A stretch of DNA of 64,000 bases from Gemmatimonadota bacterium. Its GTDB lineage: Bacteria; Latescibacterota; UBA2968; GCA-2709665. The notes under the pieces are model-generated. The model did no database searches and had not been told where the DNA came from. It saw only the letters and a list, made by a program, of their open reading frames with translations. Numbering within the stretch: position 1 is the first letter of the stretch; each line of letters starts with the position of its first letter. Of the stretch, positions 62,149 through 64,000 are shown one piece after another. The position numbers and the translations under genes are program-made. The DNA is taken from the NCBI GenBank assembly GCA_028873695.1, contig JAPPNU010000003.1, positions 22,350-86,349 of the forward strand, read 5' to 3'.

Positions 62149-63990
62149 CTATCCGGCCTTCCGGCCCCGGATGAGGAGTTCCCTCTCGTAACTGCGCAGC
62201 AGGTCCGATCGGGTGATAATCCCTTCCAGTTCCTCGCGGGAATCCGAACGAAATACCGGCAGCGTATTCGTATCCGTTTTCGAAAACTGAACGAGAGCAT
62301 CGGCCAGCGAACTTGAGGGCTCCAGGGCGGGCGGCGGGTTTCCCATCACGTCTTCGGCGATAAGCAGCGCATGCATATCGTACTCGAGCATGACCTCCCG
62401 GATGTCGTGAAACCAGATCATGCCCTTGAATCTGCCCCTGTCATCCATAAGCGGGAAGTCCTGCATATTGCTGCGGCCGATCAGGTCGACAATCTCGCGC
62501 AGGGGGGTGTGTTCCCTGATAAAATCGAAATCCGGGCGTACGATCCCCGAGACCGGTAGTTTTTCCAATACCGACAGATCCCGTCCCTGATGTATATTCA
62601 ATCCCCTGCGCCGGAGCTTCAGCGAATAGATGGACTCACGTTCGATCACGCGCGCCATCACCACGGCCAGAACGGTGGTGAACATCAGCGGTAGAATGAG
62701 ACGGTAGTTTCCGGTCATTTCAACGATAATCAGGGAGGAAGTCAATGGGGCGTGCGTCGTTGCGGCGACAAAGGCGCTCATGCCCACGACCGCGTATGCG
62801 CCCGGGGGGCTGATAACGCCGGGCAGCCAGGTCTGTGCGATACGGCCGAAAGCGCCGCCGAGCGTAGCGCCCATGAAAAGCGATGGCGCAAAGAGTCCGC
62901 CCGAAGCGCCCGAACCCACCGTCAACGAGGTACTGAGCAGCTTCAATCCCAGAAGAAGACCCAGCATGGGCAGAAGAATCTGTCCTTGCAGCGCTGCGCC
63001 GACAATCTCGTAGCCCACGCCCATTGCCGGAGGGCATCCCAGGCCGATCAGCCCCACCAGCGCGCCGCCGACGGCCGGCTTCAGCCACGCGGGCATCCCG
63101 AATGCCCGCCGGTTGAAGCAATCTTCGGTGGCATAGAGCAGCCTGATGAAGACGGCCCCGACGACACCGGCGAGAATAGCCAGAATGACGTACCAACCGA
63201 GTTCGTGGAGGTTTACGAACTGATAATCCGGCACTTCGAATACCTGGCGCTCTCCCATATAGGCCTTTGCAACGACTGCCGACATCACCGATGAGATGAC
63301 TACCGGCGTAAAGGCGGCAATCGTAAAATCCGCCAGGATGATTTCGAGTGAAAACAGCACGCCTGCGATCGGCGCGTTGAAAATGGCCGAAATTCCGGCC
63401 GAAGCGCCGCAGGCAATCAGTGTCTTCAGGTTCGCTTCGGAGAATCTGAACAGCCGGCCGACGGTGGAACCCCAGGCGGCCCCGATCTGGATGATCGGAC
63501 CCTCGCTCCCGGCCGATCCTCCGGAGCCGATCGTGAACGCGGAAGCAAACGCCTTGGCAACCATCACCCGTGCACGAATCACGCCCCGCCTGGTGATGAT
63601 CGCGTTCATCACTTCCGCGACGCCGGGGCCTCGCGCTTCGGCCGCGTAGAAGCAAGCGATCAGACCGGCGGCCAGGCCGCCCATGGCAGGAATGAGGGGA
63701 AACAGAAAGGATCTGCCCAGAAACGCCGGCCCATCGACGAGCAGCAGCCTGTGCGCCACGTCGAGCAGCCACTGAAACAGCACGGAACCCGCCCCGCAGC
63801 CGACGCCGATAAGAATGGCCAGGCTGATCAGGATGGTCTGTTCACTGAGGTTCAACCGGGGGAAGAACCGGGCGATCCGGTTACGGAAGCGTTTTGCCGC
63901 GTTGAGGGGGGACGATACGGATGGCGAGGGGTCAACATCCACCGTTAGCAGTCCGTTGAGAAAGTCGCTCTGCAGGCGAGGCCGAGCCAT
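62149..63990 (-). CDS. ClC-type chloride channel/antiporter with CBS domains
   Basis: The family core begins around NLSEQTILISLAILIGVGCG. ClC signatures are GSGGSAGSEGPIIQIGAAWG, GVLFSLEIILADF, and SGASGGLFAPSLFMGATLGG. A C-terminal CBS pair follows (VRPDFDFIREHTPLREIVDL and ADALVQFSKTDTNTLPVFRS). It is a membrane protein exchanging Cl- with H+ or acting as a channel. The start is uncertain: the first ATG (63990) lies inside a MITE-like element and gives MARPRLQSDFLNGLLT. GTG 63942 after it is an alternative. Neither has a clear ribosome-binding site. Confidence 0.9.
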   Translation of the reverse strand: MARPRLQSDFLNGLLTVDVDPSPSVSSPLNAAKRFRNRIARFFPRLNLSEQTILISLAILIGVGCGAGSVLFQWLLDVAHRLLLVDGPAFLGRSFLFPLIPAMGGLAAGLIACFYAAEARGPGVAEVMNAIITRRGVIRARVMVAKAFASAFTIGSGGSAGSEGPIIQIGAAWGSTVGRLFRFSEANLKTLIACGASAGISAIFNAPIAGVLFSLEIILADFTIAAFTPVVISSVMSAVVAKAYMGERQVFEVPDYQFVNLHELGWYVILAILAGVVGAVFIRLLYATEDCFNRRAFGMPAWLKPAVGGALVGLIGLGCPPAMGVGYEIVGAALQGQILLPMLGLLLGLKLLSTSLTVGSGASGGLFAPSLFMGATLGGAFGRIAQTWLPGVISPPGAYAVVGMSAFVAATTHAPLTSSLIIVEMTGNYRLILPLMFTTVLAVVMARVIERESIYSLKLRRRGLNIHQGRDLSVLEKLPVSGIVRPDFDFIREHTPLREIVDLIGRSNMQDFPLMDDRGRFKGMIWFHDIREVMLEYDMHALLIAEDVMGNPPPALEPSSSLADALVQFSKTDTNTLPVFRSDSREELEGIITRSDLLRSYERELLIRGRKAG

Positions 63991-64000
63991 TGTGGTCGAA
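63949..64000. repeat. MITE-like family 2 element, copy 3 (partial, runs off window)
   Basis: CAGTCCGTTGAGAAAGTCGC and the following bases match the left end of the element at 17909 almost exactly (GCAGGCGAGGCCGAGCCATT versus GCAGGCGAGGACGAGTCATT). TTAG precedes it. It contains, on the minus strand, the first ATG of the ClC reading frame. Confidence 0.8.

Noticed and set aside
1..64000. CRISPR arrays, phage structural genes, rRNA operons
   Set aside because: No regularly spaced direct repeats, capsid or tail genes, or rRNA segments were noticed on either strand.

Overview
The window is about 64 kb of GC-rich bacterial DNA. The envelope genes (a CzcA/adaptor/TolC efflux system, a TorF-type porin, a lipoprotein-like Ig protein) indicate a diderm. 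The mix of phytanoyl-CoA dioxygenase relatives, sulfatases, a ceramidase-like protein, beta-propeller glycosidase-like proteins, type III glutamine synthetase and a secreted protein ending in two dockerin-like DFDxDGNVGFGDFLLF repeats resembles uncultured FCB-type or sponge/soil lineages such as Latescibacterota or Poribacteria. That assignment is inference only. Several ordinary genes end in TGA, so the standard bacterial code applies.

Layout. 1-7.8 kb: the end of a P450, a minus-strand operon (HAD phosphatase, enolase-superfamily enzyme, GH3-like acyl-adenylate synthetase), a secreted nuclease, a PhyH enzyme divergent from a sialidase-like protein, and pdxJ. 7.9-23.5 kb: a zeta-toxin-like kinase with a small partner, a deleted sulfatase, then a mostly plus-strand catabolic run (PhyH, methylmalonate-semialdehyde dehydrogenase, M42-like peptidase, MFS transporter, aldo/keto reductase, two tandem M19 dipeptidases, sulfatase, AXE-like esterase, EVE protein), with a tRNA-Pro inside it. 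It closes with a minus-strand rhodanese and a ceramidase-like protein. The rhodanese has an in-frame UGA exactly at its catalytic cysteine and is the best selenoprotein candidate here.

23.5-35.2 kb: a DUF433/DUF5615 toxin-antitoxin pair, the czcA-adaptor-TolC operon, a TorF porin, glutamine synthetase III and a beta-propeller protein. 35.2-50.4 kb is a defence and gene-graveyard island that looks more AT-rich. It holds a 1360-residue HigA-like HTH plus nuclease-like protein with a palindromic putative operator, an AbiV-like HEPN protein, a PIN toxin with an antitoxin fused to another domain, orphan HigA and HicB antitoxins, a one-gene type IIG restriction-modification enzyme, a truncated IS1182-type transposase, and several gene remnants, among them part of a second restriction-modification gene, DUF5615 and a nuclease-like gene.

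50.6-64 kb returns to core genes: a matrixin/propeller secreted protein, a pilin-like protein, an Ig-like lipoprotein, a XerC-type recombinase, topA, a BatA/VWA membrane protein, a PtsN-like IIA protein and a ClC channel. Two families of about 160 bp MITE-like elements are scattered through the window: family 1 at 4.2, 7.0 (fragment) and 61.2 kb; family 2 at 17.9, 61.0 and 63.9 kb. One family-2 copy carries a possible start codon of the ClC gene.
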